The notes beneath the pieces were generated by a model. The model worked only from the letters and a program-made list of their open reading frames with translations. It did no database searches and was not told the DNA's origin. Source: Rhodothermaceae bacterium (GTDB taxonomy: Bacteria; Bacteroidota; Rhodothermia; Rhodothermales; Rubricoccaceae). Taken from it: DNA of 25,789 nt. Position numbers and translations under genes: made by a program. Of the stretch, positions 5,854 to 14,700 are shown piece after piece. The stretch lies in contig JABDIZ010000254.1 in assembly GCA_013003465.1 (NCBI GenBank), positions 1 to 25,789 of the forward strand. Direction: 5' to 3'. Numbering within the stretch: position 1 is the stretch's first letter; every line of letters starts with the position of its first letter.

Positions 5854-7179
5854 TCACTCGGCTACCTCTACCGTGTCGATCAGCCACTCGATAAAGTCTG
5901 TCACGTAAGGGGTATAGCGCCCGAACTGGTAGTAGCGATCCGGTCCATCGCTGATGGTGCGCGTCTGGCCCGCCAGCCACATGCCATGGTCGGCCTCGGG
6001 GTAGACGCGGATCGTCACGTCGTCGTTGGCGGCCTCGGCGAGGTAGCGGCGCAGCTTGGGCACGTTTTCCTCAGGTGGGACAATGAAGTCGCGCCCGCCA
6101 TAGAGGGCCAGGACGGGAACAGCGAGGCGGCGGAGGTCCTCGGCCGGATCGTAGCGGTGGCGGCGGTACCAGCTTACCTCAGGGTCGTCGAGGCTGTCAG
6201 GCAGCACGACATACTCGGCCCAGCGCAGATCCCGGATGGTCTCGTTCGCTTCCCGGATAGCCTCCAAGCCCTCGCCCGTGTACGCGAGGTCCATGACCCG
6301 GCGCATCTGCGCCTCGGCGGCGGCGTACTCCTCCTCTGTGAAGGTCGTCCCCGACCATCGCATCCAGTATTCGGTCACATGCAGTTGCTGGTCGTACACG
6401 CTCTCGGCGGGGCCGACCGTCGTCGCCACGAAGGCGATGGGGTGTGGACTGCGCGCGGCTACGTAGGAGGCGAGCCAGCCCCCCGCGCTCGAGCCGTACA
6501 GCCCGATCTGTTCGGTGTCGATGGCCGGGTGCGAGGCGAGGACGGCGAGCGCTTCGAAGGCGTCGCTCGCGAGGTCCGCCATGGTCGCGGCGTCGAGGTC
6601 GCCGGTGGAGGCGCCGGAGCCGCGCTTGTCATAGATAAGCGCCGCCACTCCGCGCTCGGCGGCCTTAAGGGCGACATCGTAGAGCCAGCCGCGCTCCGAG
6701 GGACCGCGCCCGTGGAGCGTGACAAACGCGGGATGCGGACCGGGGCGGTCGGGGAGGAGCAGCGTTCCCTCCAGTGTCACTGGGCCGTTCGAGAAGGTGA
6801 CGTTCTCTTCGCGGACAGGCGGCCTAGCAGGACGCAGCGTGCGCTTCAGATGGAGGCCGAGGGTCGGCTCTCCTTCCTCCACGGAGACGCCGATCAATTC
6901 CCCGGTCGTGCGGTCGAGCCAGAGAGCGGCTTCGCCGTGCGGGCGCGTGAAGCGTAACGTGTCGTCATGAAAGCGGACCTCCCGAAGAAGGCCAGCCGTG
7001 TTCCACTCGGGCATCCACCAGCGCCCGGCTAGCGTGTCGCCCTGCGTAGTAAACGCGAACGCCGTGCGCTGCGCCGCCCCTTCGTGGATGAAGGCCCCTT
7101 CCCAGTGTCCATCGACGTCGGACTGCGCCTGGGCATAGAGAGGGAGCAGCAGGAGAGCGAGCAGGAGGGCAGGGCGCAT
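5854..7179 (-). CDS. Secreted alpha/beta hydrolase (dienelactone hydrolase/peptidase-like)
   Basis: A 441-residue protein from ATG 7179. It has a signal peptide (MRPALLLALLLLPLYAQA), a small N-terminal beta domain at about 20-115 (DGHWEGAFIHEGAAQRTAF), of the type often fused ahead of such hydrolases, then an alpha/beta-hydrolase fold. The catalytic elements are LYGSSAGGW with nucleophile Ser231, YGGRDFIVPP with Asp364, and EADHGMW with His398. TLHGRGPSERG gives the oxyanion-hole strand, and LIYDKRGSGAS is the usual conserved loop. Similar periplasmic proteins are annotated as S9/S15-type esterases or acyl hydrolases; the substrate cannot be read. The frame extends nine codons upstream without adding a signal, so the ATG at 7179 is preferred. 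A hairpin and 107 nt separate it from the response regulator gene. Confidence 0.9.
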   Translation of the reverse strand: MRPALLLALLLLPLYAQAQSDVDGHWEGAFIHEGAAQRTAFAFTTQGDTLAGRWWMPEWNTAGLLREVRFHDDTLRFTRPHGEAALWLDRTTGELIGVSVEEGEPTLGLHLKRTLRPARPPVREENVTFSNGPVTLEGTLLLPDRPGPHPAFVTLHGRGPSERGWLYDVALKAAERGVAALIYDKRGSGASTGDLDAATMADLASDAFEALAVLASHPAIDTEQIGLYGSSAGGWLASYVAARSPHPIAFVATTVGPAESVYDQQLHVTEYWMRWSGTTFTEEEYAAAEAQMRRVMDLAYTGEGLEAIREANETIRDLRWAEYVVLPDSLDDPEVSWYRRHRYDPAEDLRRLAVPVLALYGGRDFIVPPEENVPKLRRYLAEAANDDVTIRVYPEADHGMWLAGQTRTISDGPDRYYQFGRYTPYVTDFIEWLIDTVEVAE

Positions 7180-7226
7180 GGCAGGAGGAGGCTGGTTAGG
7201 CTCCAACTTAGTAGCCAGCCGGAAGA

Positions 7227-7246
7227 GCGCCCGCCACGGAGGGCGC
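7227..7246 (-). terminator. GC hairpin downstream of the response regulator gene
   Basis: GCGCCC (7227-7232) pairs with GGGCGC (7241-7246) around an 8-nt loop, 40 nt past the stop of the response regulator. There is no T-tract, so the terminator role is inferred from position. Confidence 0.35.
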
Positions 7247-7286
7247 CTGCTGCGATGAGTGGCGGCCTCTCTGCGGTGAGCGGCGC

Positions 7287-8081
7287 CTAGCGGACGCCGC
7301 CGAAGCGACCCTCGACGCGTTTCCAGAAGCGGCGGCTCAGGCGCAGTTCCGTCCCGTCGCGCATGCGCACGAGGTAGTCGCCGTGGTCGTAGGCGCGGAG
7401 GTCGCGCACGGCGTCAAGGTTGACCATCGTGGAGCGGTGGATGCGGACGAACCGTGCGGGGTCAAGCTGCTGCTCCAGGTTGCTCATCGTCTCGCGCAGC
7501 AGATGCGACTTCGCCCCGACGTGCAGCACCATGTAGTCGCCCGCCGCCTCGATCCACTCAACCTCCTCGGCGCGGAGCACGGTCAGGCGGTTGCCGTCGC
7601 GGATGAGCAGGCGGCCCTGCGCGGCGCTGTTGGCACTACCAGCGTCAGGGCGCCCATCCAAGAGCGTCTGCAACTGATCGATGACGGCGCTGCTGCGGCC
7701 ACTCAGGTGGTGTTCGCGGATGCGCGCCCGTGCGCGGCCGAGGGCCTGCGCGAAGCGGGCGTCGTCGTAGGGTTTGAGGAGGTAATCGAGGGCGCCGTCT
7801 TCGAATGCGCGGAGCGCGTAGGCGTCGTAGGCGGTCACGAAGACGGTCACCGGCATCCGGTCCGGCCCAATCGTGTCGATGACGCCGAAGCCGTCGAGCG
7901 CAGGCATCTGTACATCGAGAAAGACGAGGTCGGGTTGATCCGAGCGGATGGTCTCGACGGCCTCGGCCCCGTTCGCGGCTTCCCAGATGGTGTCAACGTC
8001 GGGCTCCTTGGCGAGCAAGAGGCGGATGGTTTCGCGGGCGAGGGGCTCGTCGTCGGCGATGAGGATGCGGAGCGGCGGCAT
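7287..8081 (-). CDS. LytTR-family response regulator
   Basis: A 264-residue regulator from ATG 8081. The receiver domain spans about 4-120: acidic pair Asp10/Asp11 (IADDEP), phospho-acceptor Asp56 (VFLDVQMP), Thr83 (VTAYDAYAL) and Lys103 (LLKPYDD). A linker of about 35 residues leads to a LytTR DNA-binding domain at about 157-258, recognisable by WIEAAGDYMVLH, HLLRETMSNLE and FVRIHRSTMVNLD. Such regulators bind paired direct repeats upstream of target genes and commonly control exported or cell-surface functions. The gene starts 5 nt after the histidine kinase stop, so the pair is co-transcribed. The frame extends upstream inside the kinase gene but without homology, so the ATG at 8081 is chosen. 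Confidence 0.95.
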   Translation of the reverse strand: MPPLRILIADDEPLARETIRLLLAKEPDVDTIWEAANGAEAVETIRSDQPDLVFLDVQMPALDGFGVIDTIGPDRMPVTVFVTAYDAYALRAFEDGALDYLLKPYDDARFAQALGRARARIREHHLSGRSSAVIDQLQTLLDGRPDAGSANSAAQGRLLIRDGNRLTVLRAEEVEWIEAAGDYMVLHVGAKSHLLRETMSNLEQQLDPARFVRIHRSTMVNLDAVRDLRAYDHGDYLVRMRDGTELRLSRRFWKRVEGRFGGVR

Positions 8082-8086
8082 AGCGC

Positions 8087-9226
8087 TCAGGCTTGTTGAT
8101 AGGGGAGGGTGAGGCGGGCGCAGAGGCCGTCGTCGGAGAGCAGATCGAGCGAGGCGGCGGCGCCGTAGAGCTTGGCGAGGCGGCTGCGCGTGTTGGCGAG
8201 CCCGACGCCATGCGAGGGCGCGCGCGACATAGACCGGCCGAGGCCGGGGCCGCTGTCCTGCACGTCCACGATCAACCGGTCTGTCTCCCGTCGGGCGCGA
8301 ATGGCGATGTGGCCCGGCCCAGGGTCCGGGGCAATCGCGTGCTTGAGCGCATTCTCGACGAGCGGCTGCACGATCCAACTCGGGACGAGAGCCGCGCGGG
8401 CCTCCGGGTCCGCTTCGATGGTGGTGGTCAGGCGGTCGCCGAAGCGGATGGCCTCGAGGTCGAGGTAGCGTTCGAGCAGATCCAGTTCTTGCCGCAGCGG
8501 GACTTCCTGCGACCCATCGTGCTCCAGCGCGAGCCGCAGCAAATCGCCCAGGCGCGTGAGCATCCCGATGGCGTGATCCGTCTCGCCCTTACGGACGGTC
8601 GCGCCGATGGCATGGAGCGTGTTGAACAGGAAGTGAGGGCGGAGTTGCATCTTGAGCGCCCGCAACTCGGCTTCCGCCAGTTCGGTCCGCAGCGCCGCCT
8701 CGTTCCGTTCCCGTTCCTGTGCCCGCTGCCGTGCATCGACCGTCCAGACGACCGCGACGGCCAGCCCGTACGCGAGCGCGTTGACGTGGAAGCGGATGGT
8801 GTAGTGGGTCCAGAAGGTGCCCCACGTCCAGTCGGCAGGCAGCCCGGCGATGGCAAACACCGCGACGCTGCCGAGCGCATGAAGGCCGAGCAGGCCCACA
8901 AGTCCAGCCGCATGCACCGGAATGAGCGTCGCGACGGACGCCCGGCCGGGGGCAAAGCGGCGGGCGAGCACGAGGACGAGCGGTGTCAGGAAGGCCCAGA
9001 GGTACCAGTTGGGCAGGGTCGTCCAGAGCGTGTGGTGCCAGTCTACGGGGCGCGCCGTGAGGATCTGCTCCAGATAGGCCTGGCCGAGGGCCACGGCAGC
9101 GGGGATGCTCCAGAGCCCCAGCACCATGAGCGCGGCGCGCCCCGGCGGAACGGGCGTCGCACGAGGCGTGCGCGCGAGGGAGGGAGCCGGGGTAGGAAGG
9201 GTGAGAGTGGTGTCCATACGAGCCAT
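8087..9226 (-). CDS. LytS-type membrane histidine kinase
   Basis: A 379-residue sensor kinase with four predicted membrane segments at about 32-50, 72-90, 98-128 and 145-162, and no separate sensor domain. A short coiled coil (RQRAQERERNEAALRTELAE) leads into the His_kinase domain: LRPHFLFNTLHAIG carries the phospho-accepting His198. The catalytic part has an N-box around Asn292 (VQPLVENALKHA), G1 DSGPG (324-328) and G2 GVGLANTRSRL (340-350). It should autophosphorylate and transfer to the LytTR regulator encoded 5 nt downstream. Signal sensing is presumably through the membrane helices. ATG codons at 9226 and 9217 are both possible. The 162 nt to the divergent CBS-domain gene must contain its promoter; no clear -33/-7 boxes can be assigned. 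Confidence 0.94.
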   Translation of the reverse strand: MARMDTTLTLPTPAPSLARTPRATPVPPGRAALMVLGLWSIPAAVALGQAYLEQILTARPVDWHHTLWTTLPNWYLWAFLTPLVLVLARRFAPGRASVATLIPVHAAGLVGLLGLHALGSVAVFAIAGLPADWTWGTFWTHYTIRFHVNALAYGLAVAVVWTVDARQRAQERERNEAALRTELAEAELRALKMQLRPHFLFNTLHAIGATVRKGETDHAIGMLTRLGDLLRLALEHDGSQEVPLRQELDLLERYLDLEAIRFGDRLTTTIEADPEARAALVPSWIVQPLVENALKHAIAPDPGPGHIAIRARRETDRLIVDVQDSGPGLGRSMSRAPSHGVGLANTRSRLAKLYGAAASLDLLSDDGLCARLTLPYQQA

Positions 9227-9388
9227 GGCACAGCAGCGGGGTGGGCGCGGTTGCTACGGAACGACGAGCGGTGGGGTCCCGCGCCAGGCGGCAATCGGAC
9301 ACGCCAACCGGCGGATAGGGCCCGGCGGGCAGAACTCCCACGGGGCTGAGCCATACAAGGGCCACCGCCCACCAGCACGGAGGATGCC

Positions 9389-9832
9389 ATGAGCACACCC
9401 GTTTCCGCTCTCCTCAAGCAAAAAGGCGATTGGGTCGTCACCATCGACCCGGAGGCTACGGTCTACGCCACGATTGCGCGCATGGTCGACCAGAACGTCG
9501 GCGCCATCGTGGTGACCGCGCGCGGCGAGGTCCGCGGCATCTTTACCGAGCGCGACTACCTGCGGCGCATCGCGCTTCAGGGCCGCACCTCGCGCGAGAC
9601 GCGCGTGGAGGAGGTGATGACCTCAGAACTGGTGACCGTCGAGCCCGGCACGAGCATTGACGTGTGCATGGCGCTCATGACGAAGCACAAGATCCGCCAC
9701 CTGCCCGTCCTCCGCGACGGCACGCTGGCTGGGCTCATTTCCATCGGCGACTGTGTGCGGACGCTTTCGGAGCGCGCGCGCGGGCAGGTGGAAGACCTCG
9801 AACGCTTCGTCGCCGGGGGCTATCCGGGCTGA
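9389..9832 (+). CDS. Two-CBS-domain protein
   Basis: A 147-residue cytoplasmic protein consisting almost only of a CBS pair (Bateman module). CBS1 is at about 12-65 (VTIDPEATVYATIARMVDQN, then GIFTERDYLRRI) and CBS2 at about 73-128 (VEEVMTSELVTVEPGTSID, then GLISIGDCVR). The GxxTERD and GxxSxGD ends are the usual ribose/phosphate-binding positions, so it probably binds an adenosine nucleotide and regulates a partner. Stand-alone CBS pairs of this type are common and their partners are mostly unknown. One of the few genes here with a clear Shine-Dalgarno sequence (GGAGG six bases before ATG 9389). It is transcribed away from the histidine kinase and is followed by an inverted repeat and a terminator. 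Confidence 0.93.
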   Translation: MSTPVSALLKQKGDWVVTIDPEATVYATIARMVDQNVGAIVVTARGEVRGIFTERDYLRRIALQGRTSRETRVEEVMTSELVTVEPGTSIDVCMALMTKHKIRHLPVLRDGTLAGLISIGDCVRTLSERARGQVEDLERFVAGGYPG

Positions 9833-9836
9833 CGAT

Positions 9837-9888
9837 CTGCGAATTGTGCAGTCTCGCCGATCAACCGGAAACCGGCGGCGATTCGCAG
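9837..9888. repeat. 52-nt nested inverted repeat after the CBS gene
   Basis: CTGCGAAT (9837-9844) and ATTCGCAG (9881-9888) form an 8-bp outer stem; CGCCG (9855-9859) and CGGCG (9873-9877) form an inner stem. It starts five bases after the CBS stop codon and is followed 18 nt later by a terminator. It may be an mRNA 3'-end structure, an operator or a small structured RNA. Confidence 0.5.
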
Positions 9889-9906
9889 GGTTGATGGACC
9901 GGTCTG

Positions 9907-9930
9907 CCAGCCCGTTCCGGCTGGACTTTT
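9907..9930 (+). terminator. Rho-independent terminator of the CBS gene
   Basis: CCAGCC-CGTTCC-GGCTGG is a 6-bp stem with a compact loop, followed by A-C-TTTT. This is the most canonical intrinsic terminator in the window. It separates the CBS gene from the following two-gene unit. Confidence 0.7.
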
Positions 9931-9966
9931 GTGTTCTGGCACCGGCTCTACCACGAGTCGGATCCT

Positions 9967-10140
9967 ATGGCTCTAGCACTGCGGGCGCACCGGGCGCCGA
10001 CGCGTTCCAGGCGGCCTGCCGCCGCAACTCAGGGCGATAGCCCCTGGCCCATTATTCTGATGGCCGTGCTGTTCATGCTCGGCTTCGTCCTGATCTCCTT
10101 CATGGTGGTGGTGATCTTCACTCCGACCATGGGGGGCTGA
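9967..10140 (+). CDS. 57-residue single-span membrane protein
   Basis: A small protein with a basic, Arg/Ala/Pro-rich N-terminus (about 1-25, including RAPTRSRRP) and one strongly hydrophobic segment at about 27-51 (WPIILMAVLFMLGFVLISFM), ending FTPTMGG. The charge pattern predicts the N-terminus in the cytoplasm. The ATG at 9967 is preferred to an earlier in-frame ATG at 9931, which would begin directly after the terminator T-run. It lies 4 nt upstream of the SET-domain gene, so the two are very likely co-transcribed. I do not recognise a family; it could be a small membrane adaptor for the SET protein, but this is context only. Confidence 0.65.
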   Translation: MALALRAHRAPTRSRRPAAATQGDSPWPIILMAVLFMLGFVLISFMVVVIFTPTMGG

Positions 10141-10144
10141 TCGT

Positions 10145-10750
10145 ATGATTCATCCGCATACCCGGCTCCGGTTCATCAGCGAGGCCGTCGGATACGGTGT
10201 CGTGGCGACGGAGCGCATCCCCAAGGGCACCATCACCTGGGCCAAGGATCCGCTCGATCAGACGCTCGGCATGGAGGCCGTCGAAGCACTCGGCCCTGCA
10301 TTTCGGCCCCACCTCGACCATTTTACCTACCGCGACAATCGGGGCGACTACGTGCTCTGCTGGGACCACGGCCGCTACATCAACCACAGCGCCTTCCCGA
10401 ACTGCATCACCACGGCTTACAATTTCGAACTCGCGGTGCGCGACATCGAACCGGGCGAGGAACTGACCAACGACTACGGCTTCCTGAACCTGGAATACCC
10501 GTTCGAGGCGTTCCCGGAGCCAGGAACCGACCGCACGCGCATCCTGCCCGACGATCTGCTGCGGCATCACGACCGCTGGGATGGGCAACTCCGCGACGCC
10601 TTCCGACACTTCAATACGGTCGAGCAGCTGCTGGCTTTCCTGGGTCCGCTTCCCACGTTGGAGACGGCGCGGTCTATTGGGAACGGCGCCGCGGAGATGG
10701 ACTCCATACAGTCGTTTTTCTATGCCGATGGTGCCCTGGCGAGCGCCTAA
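10145..10750 (+). CDS. SET-domain protein (putative lysine methyltransferase)
   Basis: A 201-residue cytoplasmic protein with a SET fold at about 7-118. The GxG segment is VGYGVVATERIPKGT (15-29), the pseudoknot motif is RYINHSAFPNC (78-87, Asn80-His81-Ser82), and the closing motif is PGEELTNDYGF (103-113) with catalytic Tyr111. These are the S-adenosylmethionine- and lysine-binding positions of the family, so it should be an active methyltransferase if folded normally. The substrate is unknown; in bacteria SET proteins have been linked to modification of chromatin-like or ribosomal proteins. There is no complete Cys-rich post-SET motif. The C-terminal 80 residues look helical. It follows the small membrane protein gene after 4 nt and is convergent to the LolA-like gene, with an 8-bp hairpin in between. 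Confidence 0.88.
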   Translation: MIHPHTRLRFISEAVGYGVVATERIPKGTITWAKDPLDQTLGMEAVEALGPAFRPHLDHFTYRDNRGDYVLCWDHGRYINHSAFPNCITTAYNFELAVRDIEPGEELTNDYGFLNLEYPFEAFPEPGTDRTRILPDDLLRHHDRWDGQLRDAFRHFNTVEQLLAFLGPLPTLETARSIGNGAAEMDSIQSFFYADGALASA

Positions 10751-10861
10751 CCGCAATAGCGCACCGACCGCAGCGACCACCTGCTGATGGACGCGAGCGA
10801 GCAGAAGGGGCTGAGCACGAGTTCATCCTCCGGCGCAGCGCGTTGTGAATGCTCTTGCTGT

Positions 10862-10890
10862 CGGCGGCGCACGGCAACCTACCGCCGCCG
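10862..10890. terminator. Hairpin between convergent genes
   Basis: CGGCGGCG (10862-10869) and CGCCGCCG (10883-10890) form a perfect 8-bp stem around a 13-nt loop. It lies between the SET gene and the minus-strand LolA-like gene, so it may end transcription from either side. No T-tract is present. Confidence 0.4.
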
Positions 10891-10912
10891 CGCTGGGCCG
10901 TTCAGGCGGGGC

Positions 10913-11689
10913 TCAACCGTCGGCGAACAGCGCGTCGTCTACATCTACGTTGAACTCGATCTGCTCATACGTCACTTCCGTGGACACCTTGTGGACCTGT
11001 GGTTCACTGTCCGGGCTCCCCATGACGACACGGATAAACACCTCTTGTTCTTCTTCGAAGGGCACCAGCAGGCCATCTACATCGCGGTAGTCAGCCATCG
11101 TCGATAGTGTCATGCCGTCCGGAGTTGCGGTTTCGGCGGCGATGAGCAGCAGCGACTCGCGGTCGTACCAACGGCGTGCGTCGGATGTGTCGCGCCTGAC
11201 GGTGACGACGTAGGCCGGTGTCTCCTCGTAGGTGCCGAGGTCAAGCGTGAGGGAGGCCTCCGCGTCGTTGAGCAGGGTCAATTCGGCCTTGGGTGTTGTG
11301 ATCGGGGGGCGGCTGCCTTCCGGGAAGTCCTGGCGGCCCATCGGGGTGTCAGCCCACCCGCCTTCGGGTGTTTGTATCACCGTGACGTCCATGGTGCCGT
11401 TGGGCGTCGCCGTAGCCTGGGTCTGGTGGAGGTAGCCGGGGTAGCGCGTGGTGGTGACAAACCGCGAGGTCATCTTCTGGTTCATAAAGCCATCCATAAT
11501 GCGCTCGCCCGTATCGCGGCGCGATTGCACGGCGGCCCAGGCATCCGCACCGCCGGTGGCTTCGAGGTGGGCTTCGAGGACCGCCTCTGGGGTGTCGAGA
11601 TTGGCCTTCGGTCCCTCCTTGTCCGTTTGTGCACGGGCTGGCGTGAGGAGGATGAAGAGTAGAAGCGAGGCGAAGGTGGCGAGGCGCAT
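10913..11689 (-). CDS. LolA-like exported protein (outer-membrane lipoprotein-sorting family)
   Basis: A 258-residue protein from ATG 11689. It has a signal peptide MRLATFASLLLFILLTPARA (cleavage after ARA) and a mature part resembling the LolA/LppX beta half-barrel group. Typical features are an N-terminal EAHLEATGGADAWAAVQS helix, followed by strands reading RFVTTTRYPGYLHQ, and a closing EFNVDVDDALFADG. Members of this group bind lipids or lipoproteins in the periplasm; others are simply annotated 'outer membrane lipoprotein-sorting protein' without proof. ATLTLLNDAE-type segments and YVVTVRRDTS fit the barrel strands. It is last in a minus-strand run, 81 nt after the large hydrolase gene. 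The frame extends 18 codons upstream, but the signal peptide fixes the start. Fold call moderate, exact role open. Confidence 0.68.
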   Translation of the reverse strand: MRLATFASLLLFILLTPARAQTDKEGPKANLDTPEAVLEAHLEATGGADAWAAVQSRRDTGERIMDGFMNQKMTSRFVTTTRYPGYLHQTQATATPNGTMDVTVIQTPEGGWADTPMGRQDFPEGSRPPITTPKAELTLLNDAEASLTLDLGTYEETPAYVVTVRRDTSDARRWYDRESLLLIAAETATPDGMTLSTMADYRDVDGLLVPFEEEQEVFIRVVMGSPDSEPQVHKVSTEVTYEQIEFNVDVDDALFADG

Positions 11690-11770
11690 GAGGAACAGCG
11701 AGACGGTGAGACGATGCTCTTCATAACGGACCCATCTCGCCATCTCGTATTCTGCTGGCCTCCTTAGACG

Positions 11771-14700
11771 CTACTGGCACGTGATGTAGTCGGTCTCCAC
11801 GATGGGCGGCGGCAGGGAGCGCGCAAACACCTCAATGTTCTCCGGCGACTGCGAGAGCACATAAAAGACCCGCCCGGCGACCTCTTCACTCGTCGTCTCA
11901 CCCTCGGCGATGCCTGGGGCGGCGGAGTGCAGCGTCTCCGGGAAGACGAGCCGGTATCCCTGTGTGATGCCACCGCTCTGGCCCTCCAGCGTAACGAGGT
12001 AGTCGGTTCGTTGGGAGCCATAGAGGCCCTGCAGGCCAGCGTCCACGACCAAGCTGCCGCCGTATTCGACCGTGTACTTGACAAGGGCTAGCGGCGTCGG
12101 CGGCTCGCCGGTAGCGGCTCCTTCAATAATGCTGTCGATGATGCTGTCGAAGAAGGCGAGGAAGGCACCCCAGGTGGTGGTTTCAGTCTGGCTGTCGAAG
12201 TACCACGCGCGGAGCGTGTGGGTCGGGACGTGCGTGCGGCCGAGGGCCTGGAGGGCGTCGCTGCCGGGGCACATCGCATCCACCGCACCCGACCAGATGT
12301 CGAGGCCGAGGTAGTTGACGGCCTCGATGAACTCGGGGGAGAAGTAGTTGTACTGCGGGTCACGCAATGTGAGTGTCAGCCACGCAATCGGGGAGCCGTA
12401 ATGCGGCGTGCCGACCGTGATGAGGGCATAGATGTCGCCCTGGCCAAAGGTGTCGGGACGGCGGAAACCGGCCCCTCGGTTCTCGCCGATGTACTGCCGC
12501 GTGATGAGTCCGCCCATGCTATGGGCTACTACGTTGACCTGCGTTACCGCGATGCCGCGGCTGTTCAGATCGTCGCGGACGCGCTGGATCTCGCTGCGCA
12601 TCACCCCGCCGAGTGCATCGAAGTTCTCCGCCGAGCGGCTCGAATAGTCCGCTACAAAGGTTTCGAAGCGCGGATCTGTGCCCGTGAAGATGGAACTCCA
12701 CGCTTCGGGCCCCGACCACATGCCGTGCGTGAAAAGCACGGGCGGGCGGTAGACGAGCACTCGCTCTTCCTCTTCCGATACTTCTGTTGCGCCCGGCATC
12801 TGGTAACTGGCCGTGAACGTAACCACGCGCTCGGTGGCCGACGCCGGGCTGAGGTAGAATGGTGGCGTGTAGAGGGCTACGGCGACAGGCCCGGCTTCGG
12901 TCATCACCCATTCTGCCGAGACGCTTTCCGTGCCGTTCTCCACGGGGATCGTCTCGCCGAGGCCCGGGGAGAGGAGCCCGCTGTCATCGCTCGCGTTCAT
13001 GGTGAAGGTGACTTCGCCCTCGGGAGCTTCGGTCAGGCCGATCAGGCGAGCCCGGAGCAGCAACGGACTCAATCCATCTGCCGTTGTGCCGGAGCGGACC
13101 TTACCGCCGTCGGCGAGTCGGTTGAGGTCGTCGGTCAGGGTAACCGTCCAACTGTCGTAGTCAGCATGGTTGGGGCCGGCCGTAGCATTGACAAATGCGG
13201 GATCATTGGCGTCGAGGACCTGGAGCACGAACGTGCCTGCGTGCGCGACGAACGTGAACATCGGGGGCTCGCATGCGGTCTCCTCGGGGTAGAGCAGCGA
13301 CGCTTCGACGGTGTACGCGCCCTCGCGCTGACCGAGCGTTAGGTTGACTTCAGCTTCGAGCCCGGCTTCGGCTTCGACGAGGTCGACTTCGAGGTCGGTG
13401 CCTTCTTCGCCGTTGGCCGACAGCACCGCGTCGTCCCCGGCCACGCCGTGGACGAACCGGAACCGTGCCGCGTCCACGCAGCGGGCGGGCAGGTTCTCGA
13501 CGCGGAAGCCGAGCGGGTTTTCGAGGCGCGTCGTAGGCAGCGCCGCCTGCCCGTCGCCCCATACCGGGTGGAGTTCAACGTTCGGGAGCACGAGCGCTCC
13601 CGCCGTGCTCCCCTGTACGGCGAGGGTGCCTGCGTCCACGTCGGCGGCATCGAGGGCCACGCGGTATTCGTTGCACGGGCAAAGCTCGGTGGCGTCCTTC
13701 AACTCCATCTCGACGAGGAAGTGGACCTCGCTGCCGGGGAGGATGGGCATCGGCTCGCCCAACTCCATCGTCTGCCGGGCGGCCAGCGCCGTAGCCTCGT
13801 CCAGCAGGACATCGCCAGCGTCGAGCTGGCGGTTCTGGTTGCGGTCCTCGTAGAGGCGTAGCGCGGCGATATCGGACAGGTCGGGCAGGATGCCGTCCTC
13901 GGCCATGACGTCGAACGTGACGGCGCGGAGCAGGGCTGCGTCGCTGGCCCCGCCGCCGCCGGGCGTGCACTCGCCGCCGGTGCGCGCAGCCCGCAGGCTG
14001 AAGGCGTCCACGAGCTTCGCGCGCGGCTCGTCGGGGCCCAGCGGGATGCGGTCGACACGCAGCAGATCGGTGAGCTGGAGCAGCCCACCATCGCCGCCGA
14101 GGCCTGCGATGAGTTCAGTCGTGGCCACGCGGTTGGCGTCGTCGCGCCAGGCGTAGCGCCCGGCGTCGAAGCTGCCGCCGAGGAGGAGGTCGCCCAGGCG
14201 AAAGACGCGCTGCGGATTGCCGGGGCCGCCCGTTCGGGTGAAGAGAGCGATGCGGAAGGTCGGGATCCAGGCGCATGGGGTGCCCACGCCAGGGAGGTTC
14301 ACCATCTGCTCGCAGCGGGCTTCGTCTTCGAACCAGAGCACCTCGCTCCCGATCACGTGCAGCCCATTCGGCCCGCTCCAGACCCTGGCGTCGTTGGCGG
14401 CCTGCATCGGCGGATCCTCGACGCGTGCCACGGTCGTGGTGCGCCCGTCGCGATGGCTCTGGATCAGGCGGGCCTCATTGCTCAGGCGGCTGTCGTCGTT
14501 GCCTTCCACGAACTCGATCCAGGCGAGGTGGCCGTCGCTCAGGCCCAGGTTGAGGGGCATCAGGTCGCCACGCGCGACCTCGCGGGCCTCGCTGCCGTCG
14601 TAGTAGCCGATCACGACGTCGTTGAGGACGGCGGCGTACTGCGCGTACTGCGCCGGGAGGTCAGCTACCTCGCCGGTGCCGGGGGCGCGATACATCCAGG

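Noticed and set aside
5383..6957. A 524-codon plus-strand open frame opposite the FAS1 and hydrolase genes
   Set aside because: It is antisense to two genes with clear catalytic and domain motifs and has the composition of a shadow frame.
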